A DNA stretch of 34,825 nt from a virus, in the IMG/VR virus record IMGVR_UViG_3300027851_000078, positions 1 through 34,825 of that record; one strand, 5' to 3'. A program made the translations under genes and the position numbers. The notes under the pieces were generated by a model. The model had not been told where the DNA came from, did not search any database, and was given only the letters and a program-made list of their open reading frames with translations. Position 1 is the first letter of the stretch. Every line of letters starts with the position of its first letter. Positions 5,497-14,510 of this stretch are shown in pieces.

Positions 5497-7009
5497 TCTT
5501 TCGCACCTGATCGGACGCCCCGGGCAAGTTCTTTAGCTTGCCGCCCGCCACCAAGGCGCGGGCAATTTCTGCATTGCGCGAAGACACCGCCTCGGACGCT
5601 TTCCGAAACCCTGCCGAAGTTGCCATGCCAAGCATTGCCCCCGGGACGCCGCCGACACCAAGACCTGCCCCGATCTGGCCCAATTGACCAAGGCCACCCC
5701 CGAGAAGGTTCAGGATTTGCTCCGGCATGGTGCCCTTGACCACGCGCCGCATGGCCGCGATTTCTGCCTCGGAAAAGCCCCGCGACAGTTTCGGGTTGCT
5801 GATGATGCTTTTGAACTGGTTGCGAATACCGCTTGACCCGCCTGACAGGTAATTGTTTTCGCCTGCCTGAATTGCATCGTCCACAAGCTGGCTTTTCGTC
5901 ATGCGCGACCAAATATCCCGCGCCTTGGGGATCAGGTCTTGCAGCGTCTGCACGTCACCCGCGACAACATCATCAGCGCCAAGGTGCTTTACGAAGTCGT
6001 CAAGCCCTTGGATGATTTCGACGCCCGCCCGCGCATCGGTTTTGTTTGCCACGTTGCCAGCCGCAGCGCCCGCTTGCCGCCGCATCTGGTCAAGGCTTTT
6101 GAACGGAAGCGCCGCAGTTGGTTCCGCCGCCATACGGCCCGCCGATTGGTCCATGATCTGGACCGTCCGCGCCGAATTGGGCGTGAGGCTTCCCGGCCCC
6201 GGCAATTCGTCAAAGCCCGTGTTGGTGCGTAGTTTGTCCACAATGGATGATCTGGCACGGTCGAACGCCTCGGGGCGGATTTGCACCCCTGCATCGTCAA
6301 TGGCCTTGTAGGCCGCATTTCCTTGCGCCCTAAGCGCCTCTGACGTTGGCGCGCCTTGGATAGCCCTTCCAACCGCTTGACGCGCCACAAGGCTGTCCGC
6401 AACCTTCTGGATGCCCGCGCCGACCGCAGGGGCAACGGACCCGACCGCGCCGCCCAGCAAAGCGCCAGAAGCGCCCTGAGCCAGCCGATCATCCAGCCCC
6501 TCTCCTTCCATAAAGCCATAGGTGCCGCCCATGCCCGCGCCTGTGGCCGTGGAAGCCGCAATGCGGGGCGCAAGGCCAGCGCCACGGCCAAGGGTGCCTG
6601 CCGCCCCCAAGGGAAGCATTGCGCCCAAGACGGAGCCGCCGATTTCAGCGCCAAGAGCCGTTCCGGGGTTGTCACGCTCAAGCAGCGCCTCTTGGTCGCG
6701 GTAGTGCTTCACGCGGCTATCGTAATCAACACCCGGCAACACGCTTTCAACCGCCGCCGATGCTTCGTCACCGACAAGGCCAAACGTCATGGCCTCGCCC
6801 GCTTTGTTCAGCGCCGACCCGATGCGTTCCCCCGCGTTTTGCGTGTTCGGGTCGTTGTCGCCAAGGAAGAACTCCTTGACCGTCTGCCCCATGCCCTTGC
6901 TTTCGGTCGCCGGGACAAGGCCACGCTTGCGCGCCTCGTCCAGCATGGCCTTCTTGTCGGCGGGAAGAATACCGCGCCGTTCGGCCTCAAGAAATGCGTC
7001 TAGGTTCAT
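5450..7009 (-). CDS. Internal virion (DNA ejection) protein
   Basis: 519 residues. A charged N-terminus (MNLDAFLEAERRGILPADKK) is followed by a long Gly/Ala-rich, hydrophobic middle (about residues 115-195, e.g. GAEIGGSVLGAMLPLGAAG) that looks membrane-active. The C-terminal half is helical and contains a second Gly-rich patch (LLGGGLGQLGQIGAGLGVGG). Size, composition and its place directly after a transglycosylase-containing virion protein match podovirus ejection proteins that form a channel through the envelope for the genome. I do not recognise a catalytic motif. Confidence 0.7.
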   Translation of the reverse strand: MNLDAFLEAERRGILPADKKAMLDEARKRGLVPATESKGMGQTVKEFFLGDNDPNTQNAGERIGSALNKAGEAMTFGLVGDEASAAVESVLPGVDYDSRVKHYRDQEALLERDNPGTALGAEIGGSVLGAMLPLGAAGTLGRGAGLAPRIAASTATGAGMGGTYGFMEGEGLDDRLAQGASGALLGGAVGSVAPAVGAGIQKVADSLVARQAVGRAIQGAPTSEALRAQGNAAYKAIDDAGVQIRPEAFDRARSSIVDKLRTNTGFDELPGPGSLTPNSARTVQIMDQSAGRMAAEPTAALPFKSLDQMRRQAGAAAGNVANKTDARAGVEIIQGLDDFVKHLGADDVVAGDVQTLQDLIPKARDIWSRMTKSQLVDDAIQAGENNYLSGGSSGIRNQFKSIISNPKLSRGFSEAEIAAMRRVVKGTMPEQILNLLGGGLGQLGQIGAGLGVGGVPGAMLGMATSAGFRKASEAVSSRNAEIARALVAGGKLKNLPGASDQVRKITEALTRRIGAVSPQ

Positions 7010-8829
7010 TGGCCAAGCGCCTTCAACAGTTCTTCGTCGGACATTTCGGTGGGGTTCTTGACGGCGGGCGGCGGTGCTGCCGCGTCTGTTCCGCCTTGCG
7101 GCATTTGGTCAGACGCGCCCATAAGGTAGGCTTGGGCTTGTGGCGACAGTTTGCCAAAAACGCTTTCCACAGTGTCCAGAGTGGACAGGATGAGCGGTTT
7201 TGACAGGTTTTGCTCAAGCGCACCGAGTTGCGACCCAAGCAGCGCGATTTCCCGCTCCGTCACCTGACCAAGCCCGCTTGCGCCCGTGGCGCTGGCTTGT
7301 TTCAGCTTCTCCAAGCGATCAAACACAACCATGCCCTTGAGGGTTTCCAACATGCCGCCAACGTCCGCAGCTTCTTGGTTAACGCCCTTTAGGGCATTTC
7401 CAACAATGCCGACCTCGGGAAGATCAAACAGCCCACCGCCGTCTAGCGCTTTGCGGATTTTGCCGCTTGCCTCCAAGACCACATTGCTACGCGTTTCCTC
7501 GTTCACCGCCGCCCCAGCCGCAGCGCGTTCCTGCGCGGCCTTGGCGGCTTCTGCCTCTTGGGCCGCAGGCGATCCGGGGATGGGTTCTTGCGCGACAAGC
7601 AAGCCCTGCTCGTTGTAGACATTGCGGAAGCCCGCAGGCGGGGCGGGATCGGTGCGGTTAACGGTTTGACCGCCGCCAATCGGAGTTGCCTTAACGCCGT
7701 TCGGCCCTTCCTCGACATTGTAGCGCAGCGCCGGATCAAGACCCAAGGCCTTTGCATCCTCGCCCGTGACGATGCGGGATGCAGCGGACGGGGCTTTAGG
7801 CTCTTGGATGACGGCAATCTTGCCGTCTGCGCCCTGTTGATACAGGCCAGCCGTATCCAGCCCCATCGCCGCCTCTTGCTCGTCGGTGAGCGTGGTGAAG
7901 CCCGGTTGCGGATTTTTCAGCGCGTCCAGTTCCAGCCGCGCCCGCTCCATTTCCATCTGCCGCATCGGGTCCATCGCCTGCGTAACCTGACCCATCAGCA
8001 CATTCGCAATCGCCTTGTCGCTTTCCGAGGCGTAGGGGTTGCCTTGGATTTCCGCCAACTGCATGAGAATGGCCGGATTGACGGGCGATTGCCTTTGCGG
8101 CTGCGCAGGAGTGCCGCCAAGCGCCCCCGCGAACTTTTGCGTGTAATCGGCTACCGAAGTGCCAAGCACGTCTTGGCGGTCCATTTTGCCCACGCCCCCG
8201 GGGCCTGCAAACCACGCCTGCGCAGCGCCCTCTGGCCCGTATTGCTGGACGTATTGCCCGAATTGCGCGTCAAAGATTGCATCCTGCAATTGCGGGTTTG
8301 CCAAAAATTCATCCGGCGTCACTTCGCGCCCAAGCGCAGCCTTTGACCACGGGCCGATATTTGCCTCCATGATCTGGTAGCGGCCAAGCGCACGGCCCAA
8401 CTGCGGGTTGGTCGGGCCAACCGCCGCATAGTCGCCAGACCCCGCGCTTTCGATGGAGGCGATAGCGTCACGATACGGGCGCATCGGGGTTTTGCCCAAA
8501 GCCGACATGGTATCATCGGCAACCGCCGCGCCGGGTCCGGGGGCCGGGGCATAGGACGCAGGGGAAGCCCCGCCCATGCTGCTGCTGATCGAACCGAAGA
8601 TATCGGCCCGCTTGGTCTCGTATGCCGCCTTGTTGGCCTCGTCAGCGCGTGTGGTGCGCTTGTCGATGGCCTTGGCCGCAAGCGCCCGCCCGATAGCCGA
8701 AAGCCCCTCACCCACGTTCTGCGGCGTGGACATGTTGGCCCGCAACAGTTCGTTGGCAATGTCGCGCTGCTTTTGGATTTGGTCGTAGGTAAGACCCGTA
8801 TTGCCGCCGAAGATCGTTGGTTGCATCAT
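7006..8829 (-). CDS. Internal virion protein with lytic transglycosylase domain
   Basis: 607 residues. After a helical N-terminus (YDQIQKQRDIANELLRA) lies a goose-type/SLT-like transglycosylase domain at about residues 115-235. It has the catalytic Glu in AIASIESAGSGDYAAVGP, then GRALGRYQIMEANIGPW and AQAWFAGPGGVGKMD. The rest is long and helical and ends AAPPPAVKNPTEMSDEELLKALGQ-like sequence. Such proteins are ejected with the genome and open a hole in peptidoglycan. ATGATG at 8829/8826 overlaps the previous stop; either ATG may be used. It overlaps the next gene by four bases. Confidence 0.85.
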   Translation of the reverse strand: MMQPTIFGGNTGLTYDQIQKQRDIANELLRANMSTPQNVGEGLSAIGRALAAKAIDKRTTRADEANKAAYETKRADIFGSISSSMGGASPASYAPAPGPGAAVADDTMSALGKTPMRPYRDAIASIESAGSGDYAAVGPTNPQLGRALGRYQIMEANIGPWSKAALGREVTPDEFLANPQLQDAIFDAQFGQYVQQYGPEGAAQAWFAGPGGVGKMDRQDVLGTSVADYTQKFAGALGGTPAQPQRQSPVNPAILMQLAEIQGNPYASESDKAIANVLMGQVTQAMDPMRQMEMERARLELDALKNPQPGFTTLTDEQEAAMGLDTAGLYQQGADGKIAVIQEPKAPSAASRIVTGEDAKALGLDPALRYNVEEGPNGVKATPIGGGQTVNRTDPAPPAGFRNVYNEQGLLVAQEPIPGSPAAQEAEAAKAAQERAAAGAAVNEETRSNVVLEASGKIRKALDGGGLFDLPEVGIVGNALKGVNQEAADVGGMLETLKGMVVFDRLEKLKQASATGASGLGQVTEREIALLGSQLGALEQNLSKPLILSTLDTVESVFGKLSPQAQAYLMGASDQMPQGGTDAAAPPPAVKNPTEMSDEELLKALGQ

Positions 8830-9635
8830 CCGAACATCCCCCCGGTAATGCCCGCCGCGCCAAGCCCAAACAGCCCGCCCATCAGCGATTGCCGCTGCGC
8901 CATTTGCTGTTGATAATTGGCCTGCTTCTGCGCGTAATTCTGGTTAATCAGCCCGCCAACATCGGTCGTCGCGGCCCCCTGCGGCTGATACATCGACACA
9001 GACGGATTGCTGACCTGCGAACCGCTCAGCAGCGCCGAAATCTCGTTGATCGGCTGGTTGCGTTGCGCCTGCAATTCGCCAAACGCTTGCCCGCGCCCTT
9101 GCAGCATAAGCTGGTTATAGGCGTCATTCTTGTTCTGCCCAAGCATCGTCATTTCGCGGTTCCACGCCTCGGAACCCGTGGTGATGCCCTGATTTGTCAG
9201 GCGCGTCCGCAAGGCGTCCTCGTCCTGCGCAAAACGCGGGTCAAGCCGTGCGGACCCCAGTTCCATCAGCCGGCCCTCGATGGCCGATGTGTCGGGGTTC
9301 CAAATCTCGCCAAGGTAATCCTTGAGGAAACCCGATTGCGCGGTCCCCGTCTGCGCAAGGTTTAGCTGCGTCTGGTCGTTCTGGCCCTTGATCTGCTGGC
9401 CCATTTGGGAAAGCTGGGTCGTGGCCGTGTATTGCGGGATTTCATACGTTTTCCCCGTATAGGGGTCCGTATAGCTTTGCATCCCGCTTGTCGAATAGGT
9501 CAGCGACCCGTCAGGCGTGACCTGATTGACCATGCCCATGGTGTTGTTGGCGATGGCCGTGCCGATATTGGTTCCCGTCTGCGCCGCAGAGGTTTCCATC
9601 GGATCAGGCGGGGTTGGTGCTTTCGGCTTACCCAC
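8826..9635 (-). CDS. Virion-associated protein of the ejection module
   Basis: 269 residues. Proline-rich start (MGKPKAPTPPDPMETSAAQT), a middle part with YTDPYTGKTYEIPQYTAT, and a Gln/Asn-rich helical region (NKNDAYNQLMLQGRGQAFGE; QNYAQKQANYQQQMAQRQ) ending in a Gly-rich hydrophobic tail (GGLFGLGAAGITGGMFG). This composition is common for the smallest of the three internal proteins in podovirus-like genomes. It follows the acetyltransferase and precedes the transglycosylase protein. Virion location is inferred from position and composition. Confidence 0.7.
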   Translation of the reverse strand: MGKPKAPTPPDPMETSAAQTGTNIGTAIANNTMGMVNQVTPDGSLTYSTSGMQSYTDPYTGKTYEIPQYTATTQLSQMGQQIKGQNDQTQLNLAQTGTAQSGFLKDYLGEIWNPDTSAIEGRLMELGSARLDPRFAQDEDALRTRLTNQGITTGSEAWNREMTMLGQNKNDAYNQLMLQGRGQAFGELQAQRNQPINEISALLSGSQVSNPSVSMYQPQGAATTDVGGLINQNYAQKQANYQQQMAQRQSLMGGLFGLGAAGITGGMFG

Positions 9636-10083
9636 GGGTCAACCTCCTGTGAAAACGTGACGCCCGCCAATCTTCTTTGGTCAGCGTCATGATGATTTCG
9701 GCCTCGTCGCGGCCTCTCAGTCGGGGTATCCGTGTTTCGGTGTAGCCATAGGCCAGACCTATACGGCGCATCCGCGCATTGTGTTCTGACACCTGCATGA
9801 CCGCCAACTGACAGCCCGCAGTTTCAAAGATATATCGGTGCATCGCGTAGAGGATCGGGCGACTAAGCCACCCCGGTTCCCCCGCCGCTGACATGCACAT
9901 TACGCCCGCTTCGGGGTTCCAATCGTGGAACACAACCCCGCCTATCGTGCGATCGGCAAACACCCGCATAGCCACGCAAGCCGACCACCCGCGTTCGCAA
10001 CCCTTGATCCTTTCCGCGACCCACTGGGCCATTGGCTGACTTTCATCAGCGCGGAAAAACTCAAAGCATGTTGGCGATTTCAA
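9628..10083 (-). CDS. GNAT-family N-acetyltransferase-like protein
   Basis: About 151 residues from a TTG at 10083; the in-frame ATG at 10032 is the alternative, and the longer open frame upstream is only a shadow of the nozzle gene. GNAT features: ACVAMRVFADRTIGGVVFHD (substrate and beta-strand region), then a helix (LSRPILYAMHRYIFETAGCQ), then LAVMQVSEHNARMRRIGLAY, matching the N-x-x-x-x-x-x-x-G-F/Y ending, and GYTETRIPRLRGRDEAE. The acetyl-CoA loop is not a perfect Q/R-x-x-G-x-G/A. It overlaps both neighbours, inside the tail/ejection module. Similar enzymes occur at this position in several podovirus-like genomes; the target is unknown. Confidence 0.65.
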   Translation of the reverse strand: MKSPTCFEFFRADESQPMAQWVAERIKGCERGWSACVAMRVFADRTIGGVVFHDWNPEAGVMCMSAAGEPGWLSRPILYAMHRYIFETAGCQLAVMQVSEHNARMRRIGLAYGYTETRIPRLRGRDEAEIIMTLTKEDWRASRFHRRLTRG

Positions 10084-11836
10084 ACCGCAACCTTGTGGCG
10101 AGAACCTCAAAGGCAGGCGTGGCGACTTGGTTGGACGTAACGACGATGGCGGGGGCAATCGAATACCCCTCCGAGCGAACGCCCTTCCACACGGTATAGG
10201 CGTTTTCCGCCGCGCCCTCGCCCCACACAAAGGTTCCCCAGATGCCAGACCCCCACGTCGATCCGCCCTCTTGGTTAAGCGGCGTCGGTGTCGGATAGGT
10301 GCCTAGCGCATAGTCCGAAAAGCACGTCATGGCAAAAGTCGGGCTTGCACTGGCCTTGACCGTCACAGACGCATGATTTGCCACCTTGACCGCCTGCGTC
10401 CCCGCGTCCGTGAATTTCGGAACGTATTTCCCCGTATAGGCAAGCCCCGCGTCATTGCCGCCGATCTGGCCACGCATGACCTTCCCGCCATTGGTGCCGA
10501 AATACAGCCGATCATCCGCCACAGCCCCGCACCGCACATCCCACCCGGTATAGCGGCACCAAGCGCCTGTGCGGGCGTTGGCGATATAGGCAACATCACC
10601 CCGCACACCGATCATCAGAAGCGCCTGAGACTGCCACAGGGTCGGTGTGATGGGGTAAGCCGTCGAACGGTTGGCAACCGCCGCCTTCCATGCGTCTTCG
10701 ATGGGGTAAGACACCGCAACGGCCTGCAATGCAGCGCGGTCTTTCCGCAAAGCCTCCGACACGGGAATAATCCCGTCTTCCGTCAGAATGGCCAGATCAC
10801 CGCCCGCCTTGAAATAGGCGTGTTTGTTCAACGGGCGCGAAATCTCGTAAACGCCCGCCAGCGACCAATCGGAAGCCGACGAAGGATCGTTGCCCTCGTA
10901 AACCGCAATTTCGCCGTTGGACGTGACGAACACCGCCACATCGTCCAAGCCTGACCCGCTATCCAGCGACCAAGACGCGCCAAAGCTAAGGGTTCCGCCG
11001 CGCTTGAACACCGCGCCAAAATCCAATTCGGACGCGGCACCGCCAAGCGATCCAGCGGGAAGATACCAAACCGAAAGCGTGTCTTTCTCGACGAAGAACA
11101 GTCGCGACTTGTGCAGGAACACTTGCGTCAGGGTTGAAGTCGTCACCCCCGTAATCGTGATTGCCGACCCCGCCGCAGATGCGCCATTTGCCAAGGCCGC
11201 GCCCGTGGCAGAGGTAAGGGTTTCGTTATCTTGAAACGGCCCGCCCGTGATAGCGCCAACCCGCAAGACGCCCGCCGTGGCCGAAGTCTGCACGATGGAC
11301 ACGATAACCGCCGTTGCGCCTGACGTGCCGCCCGTGACAGTCTCGCCAACCGCGAAAGCCGTGGTCAGCGCGTCATAGGTGACGTTATTGACCGCCGCGC
11401 CGTTGATTGGGTTGAACCCTGCCCCGTCGAAATAGTGGACAGGATCGGCACCGTTGGCCATCACGAGGAACGCGCCCGCAGGCGTGGCGATCTGCGCCGC
11501 CGACCAATCTCCGCTATCAAGCCCGGTCACGTCCGCGAAGTTCACCCCGCCCGTTGCGATGCGGTCAGCGTCGAATATGCCCGTGGCAGTCGTGGCAAAC
11601 AGGCTGTCAGACGTGGACGAATAGACCATCATCCGCACAACCGCCGCGCCAATGTCGGCATATTCCGCCGAACCACCGCGCAGCCGTGCGCCCTGTGCGG
11701 TCGGGAAGAAATTATCCAGCACTTCCGCTTGGTCACGCCCCGCCGTGGTGATATTGCCCGACTGCACCCATCCCTTGGTGGGGGCCGGAAACATCACATC
11801 ACGGGTTGCCGCTACGCGGATATTCTGCGCCCGCAT
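10061..11836 (-). CDS. Large tail protein, probable beta-propeller nozzle/hub
   Basis: 591 residues from the ATG at 11836, two bases after the adaptor gene's stop. Repeated short beta motifs with Gly-Thr and aromatic residues (YVSS-type strands, SLFATTATGIFDADRIATGG; GDVAYIANARTGAWCRYTGW; DRLYFGTNGGKVMRG) look like propeller blades, as in podovirus nozzle proteins (T7 gp12 / P22 gp10 type). An insert near residues 155-225 is Thr/Ala/Gly-rich (VGETVTGGTSGATAV). It follows an adaptor-like gene, as nozzle genes do. The fold is inferred from pattern and gene order. Confidence 0.7.
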   Translation of the reverse strand: MRAQNIRVAATRDVMFPAPTKGWVQSGNITTAGRDQAEVLDNFFPTAQGARLRGGSAEYADIGAAVVRMMVYSSTSDSLFATTATGIFDADRIATGGVNFADVTGLDSGDWSAAQIATPAGAFLVMANGADPVHYFDGAGFNPINGAAVNNVTYDALTTAFAVGETVTGGTSGATAVIVSIVQTSATAGVLRVGAITGGPFQDNETLTSATGAALANGASAAGSAITITGVTTSTLTQVFLHKSRLFFVEKDTLSVWYLPAGSLGGAASELDFGAVFKRGGTLSFGASWSLDSGSGLDDVAVFVTSNGEIAVYEGNDPSSASDWSLAGVYEISRPLNKHAYFKAGGDLAILTEDGIIPVSEALRKDRAALQAVAVSYPIEDAWKAAVANRSTAYPITPTLWQSQALLMIGVRGDVAYIANARTGAWCRYTGWDVRCGAVADDRLYFGTNGGKVMRGQIGGNDAGLAYTGKYVPKFTDAGTQAVKVANHASVTVKASASPTFAMTCFSDYALGTYPTPTPLNQEGGSTWGSGIWGTFVWGEGAAENAYTVWKGVRSEGYSIAPAIVVTSNQVATPAFEVLATRLRFEIANML

Positions 11837-11838
11837 GG

Positions 11839-12558
11839 TCAAGCACCCGGCGGAATAAAGGCCGGCACGCGGTCGGTCCACTTCATCGGCTTGCCCCGCT
11901 TGAACGACACGGAACGCCGCCCGCGCAGGTCGTTCAGATACCGCCCCAAAAGCAGGTTGAATTCGGTGTATTTGTCCTGAAACGGCAGGCCCTTGCGTTC
12001 ACGCCAGCGCCAGATGGTGCCAACCTCAATCAGCCGATCCGGCAAGATCAGAACATCGGTGGCGCTGGTGAAGGTATCCCCCACAACGCCCGCGTCTGTA
12101 GCCATCCAGTTATTGGACACATACGAAATGATGATTTCGTTACCCGTGTCGGGTGCGCCCTCGAATTCAATCGTGAACGCGCCCTCATAGCCTGCCAGAC
12201 GGAAAAACCGATCCGCCCCCGCTATGCCGCTATCTAGCAATTCCACCCAATCGCCATCGGTCGAAATGGGGATGCCCGCCGCGTCAAGGTTATCGTCATA
12301 GACGGAATAGGGGTTCCGCTGCAAACGGCGGAAGCCAGCGGGGAGGTTGTATGATGCCGCACCCGTCCCGCTGATTGTCGTTTGTGCGCCGATTGGCGAT
12401 GGCCAATCCACACGGTCCAGCAAATCGCTGACGGTCTCGCGCAGGAAGTCGTCGCGGATTTCCACATATTCATCTGCCGTTGCCGTGAGCCACGACGAGG
12501 GCGATTGAATAGAGCAATGCCGCGCTATGCGGTTGAGAACGTCAACGATCAGAGCCAT
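11839..12558 (-). CDS. Head-to-tail adaptor (T7 gp11 / P22 gp4 type)
   Basis: 239 residues. N-terminal helices (MALIVDVLNRIARHCSI) are followed by a helix EIRDDFLRETVSDLLDRVDW, the pattern ASYNLPAGFRRLQRNPYSVY, then EIIISYVSNNWM and a C-terminal helical part with IWRWRERKGLPFQDKYTEFN. This order (helix pair, 'LP.dF.rl', 'YvSn.W', 'WrWre..gl.f') is characteristic of podovirus tail-adaptor or tubular protein A families. The adaptor ring docks under the portal. It sits directly before the nozzle gene. Confidence 0.75.
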   Translation of the reverse strand: MALIVDVLNRIARHCSIQSPSSWLTATADEYVEIRDDFLRETVSDLLDRVDWPSPIGAQTTISGTGAASYNLPAGFRRLQRNPYSVYDDNLDAAGIPISTDGDWVELLDSGIAGADRFFRLAGYEGAFTIEFEGAPDTGNEIIISYVSNNWMATDAGVVGDTFTSATDVLILPDRLIEVGTIWRWRERKGLPFQDKYTEFNLLLGRYLNDLRGRRSVSFKRGKPMKWTDRVPAFIPPGA

Positions 12559-12761
12559 TATTGTGTGAACTCCACTGCATTAAGCAAAATGGCTTCTTCC
12601 ATTTCAGTCATTTGCTGACCTTCGTATGGAATAGAACCATCGGGCCGGATTATGTCTTTTGCTGAGGCCATGTCGCCATCAAACAAGTCCCGCGCCGCAG
12701 TGAAAACCAGAACCCCGTCAACAAAAACAGGGCCTTTCTTGATGTAAACCTTGCGGTCCAT
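12558..12761 (-). CDS. Small hypothetical protein in the head-tail module
   Basis: 67 residues (MDRKVYIKKGPVFVDGVLVF, ending LLNAVEFTQ). A beta-rich start and helical end (TEMEEAILLNAVEF). Its start shares a base with the previous stop (TGATG), and its stop overlaps the adaptor start, so it belongs to the operon. AT-richer than its neighbours. No motif recognised; the position suggests a minor head-tail connector component or an assembly factor. Confidence 0.65.
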   Translation of the reverse strand: MDRKVYIKKGPVFVDGVLVFTAARDLFDGDMASAKDIIRPDGSIPYEGQQMTEMEEAILLNAVEFTQ

Positions 12762-13324
12762 CAGGCGGCTTCCTCTTGCTTTTTCGGACGCCCCGGCCCG
12801 CGCTTTTCGGGCATGTTGGCCGCAAGCATTTCCTCCATAATCGCCATGCGTTCCCGCATATCGGCGATTTCACGGTCTTTCTCGGCCTCGCCCTTGGATG
12901 CAAGGAATTCACCTGCCAATGCGGGCAGCTTGCGGGCGTTCGGGAACGGAAGGCGGGTCAATGCGCCCTCGCCCATGTCCCGCACACCTTCAACGGTGTA
13001 GATGCCCATGTGGCGCAAGTGCGCGACCTGTTCCGGCGAAACGCCAGCCCAAGCGGCCAAGGGTGTTCCATCGACGGGAATATCCTGCCCGCGCTTCCAA
13101 GCTTCGTATTTCGGGGAAATGGTGGCCCAGCGTGCCGCCAGAACCTTGTAGCTGATGCTGTTTGCCCGCGTGTCGTCCACGTTTTCGGGCGGGGTAATGT
13201 CCTTGATGCGGTGCCAAGTGCGGGTGCGCTCGAAAGCCTCGCCAGATGGGGCGATTTCCACCCAGTCAGTCGCTTTTTCGGCGCGGTATTCGGTCTTGAA
13301 GCCAAGGACGATAAATTCTGTCAT
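12761..13324 (-). CDS. Hypothetical head-module protein with AT-hook-like tail
   Basis: 187 residues. The first 75 residues are beta/loop (MTEFIVLGFKTEYRAEKATD; ARTWHRIKDITPPENVDDTR-like segment). A helical central part (AAWAGVSPEQVAHLRHMGIY) looks like a helix-hairpin-helix-type stretch. Then comes a coiled-coil-prone helix (EAEKDREIADMRERMAIMEE). The C-terminus EKRGPGRPKKQEEAA contains the GRP core of an AT-hook with basic flanks, a minor-groove DNA-binding element. It may contact packaged DNA or assist packaging; the function is not known to me. Confidence 0.7.
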   Translation of the reverse strand: MTEFIVLGFKTEYRAEKATDWVEIAPSGEAFERTRTWHRIKDITPPENVDDTRANSISYKVLAARWATISPKYEAWKRGQDIPVDGTPLAAWAGVSPEQVAHLRHMGIYTVEGVRDMGEGALTRLPFPNARKLPALAGEFLASKGEAEKDREIADMRERMAIMEEMLAANMPEKRGPGRPKKQEEAA

Positions 13325-13342
13325 GGGTCCGTCTTTCTACAG

Positions 13343-13377
13343 AGGGAAAAGGAAGAAGGGGGCCATTGCAGCCCCCT
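13343..13377 (-). terminator. Minus-strand intrinsic terminator after the decoration gene
   Basis: Stem AGGGGGC (13357-13363) pairs with GCCCCCT (13371-13377), 7-base loop; on the minus strand it is followed by TTCTTCCTTTT. It lies between the decoration-protein stop (13384) and the next start (13324). Probably attenuates transcription so that capsid proteins are made in excess over connector proteins. Confidence 0.7.
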
Positions 13378-13383
13378 CCGTTG

Positions 13384-13857
13384 TCAGCCCATGTTGGTGA
13401 GCAAGACGATTTTGGCCGATGCATCCACGGCGATGGCGCAGATATGGTCGGTGACAAGCGCCGATACGTCCAAGGTGCCATCCGTGGCCCCAACTGGGGT
13501 CAGGGCGTTGCCGTCTGCGCCAGCGGTCAGTGCCGTGGTCAGGGTCGCGTAGCCCGCGATCTGCACCCAGCAATACTGGCCGTCCGAAGGGGCGGACATG
13601 AAGACGCCAGCGCCCACGTTCGCGCTGTCCGACAGGTCGGACGTAACGGTGGTGGTCTGCCCCGCCGATGCGCCGGAAACTGCCAGCACATAGGCGAAGT
13701 TGCCCGCGACAGCCGCCACGTTGCCCACGCCGTTGTCAAACAAGACGAAGCGATACCGCTTGCCATCGTCCCCGGCGTAGATATCGCCGAGGCCGGGGGT
13801 GTTGCTGCCGATTTCCGAATAGGTTTCGGTCAGGTTTGCGCCGATGAAAGTGCTCAT
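13384..13857 (-). CDS. Capsid decoration/head-fibre-like protein
   Basis: 157 residues, beta-rich and low in charge. Recognisable pattern: GDDGKRYRFVLFDNGVGNVA, AGNFAYVLAVSGASAGQTTT, VTSDLSDSANVGAGVFMSAP and GQYCWVQIAGYATL. This resembles small proteins encoded next to the major capsid gene in podovirus-like phages of alphaproteobacteria, taken to be capsid surface or stabilisation proteins. It is followed by a terminator and separated from the capsid gene by the inserted HNH gene. Assignment rests on pattern and position. Confidence 0.65.
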   Translation of the reverse strand: MSTFIGANLTETYSEIGSNTPGLGDIYAGDDGKRYRFVLFDNGVGNVAAVAGNFAYVLAVSGASAGQTTTVTSDLSDSANVGAGVFMSAPSDGQYCWVQIAGYATLTTALTAGADGNALTPVGATDGTLDVSALVTDHICAIAVDASAKIVLLTNMG

Positions 13858-13885
13858 GGTGGTTTCCTTTAGTGAGGATTGAGGT

Positions 13886-14509
13886 TCAACGGATTGGCTC
13901 CGTCAGGATACGTTCAACCGGCCAGCCTTTACTTGCCCGGCGCGTGATGGTTGCCCGCCCTAGGCCCGTGATCCGCCCCCAATCGCCGTAACTCAGTGTC
14001 TGCCCGTTAAAGGTTAGAAACTTCGTCACGGCTCGGTTGTTGGCTTGTTCTTGCTTGGTCGCCCATCGGCAATTCTCAGGACCATAGCCCTTGTCATTGT
14101 CGATGCGATCAAGCGTCATGCCGGGTTCCGGCTCACCCATGTCTGCGTAAAAATTGGCAAAGTCGCGCCAACGATCACAGACTGTAATGCCGCGTCCGCC
14201 GTAGTCGGCAAAGCGGCTATGGTTGGGGTTTCCGCATCTCTGCGTCATTGCCACCCAATTCTTGTAAACTGCTGTCCGCGCCATGCCGTGCTTAATCGGC
14301 TTTTCGCGCATCATGCAGCCACAGGATCGGGTAAGCCCCCGAGTGAGTGAATGAGCAATTACAACGCGGCCTTCACCGCAATCGCACTTGCACATCCAAG
14401 CCGATCTAGTTGCGCCTGACGGCTCCACGACATTCGCCGCTCGCCACAGGACAACCAGACGCCCAAACCGTTCCCCGGTTAAGTCTTTCGCTTTTCTCTG
14501 GCCAGTCAT
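13886..14509 (-). CDS. Homing endonuclease of the HNH type with zinc-ribbon and NUMOD-like ends
   Basis: 207 residues in three parts. Residues about 8-67 are the N-terminal domain often seen in these proteins (DLTGERFGRLVVLWRA, CKCDCGEGRVV, TRSCGCM), with cysteines that can bind zinc. Residues about 70-155 are the nuclease core (WVAMTQRCGNPNHSRFADYG, GRGITVCDRWRDFANFY, LDRIDNDKGYGPENCRWAT, then EQANN). The C-terminus (TFNGQTLSYGDWGRITGLGR) is a NUMOD/helix-turn-helix DNA-binding segment. It is a free-standing mobile gene between capsid and decoration genes, AT-richer than both, with a palindrome over its start region. It likely cleaves intron- or endonuclease-free relatives at this locus. Confidence 0.85.
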   Translation of the reverse strand: MTGQRKAKDLTGERFGRLVVLWRAANVVEPSGATRSAWMCKCDCGEGRVVIAHSLTRGLTRSCGCMMREKPIKHGMARTAVYKNWVAMTQRCGNPNHSRFADYGGRGITVCDRWRDFANFYADMGEPEPGMTLDRIDNDKGYGPENCRWATKQEQANNRAVTKFLTFNGQTLSYGDWGRITGLGRATITRRASKGWPVERILTEPIR

Positions 14510-14510
14510 T

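Noticed and set aside
5523-5543. Hairpin GGCAAG/CTTGCC after the moron genes as a plus-strand terminator
   Set aside because: No T-run and it lies within the coding sequence of the convergent ejection protein gene.
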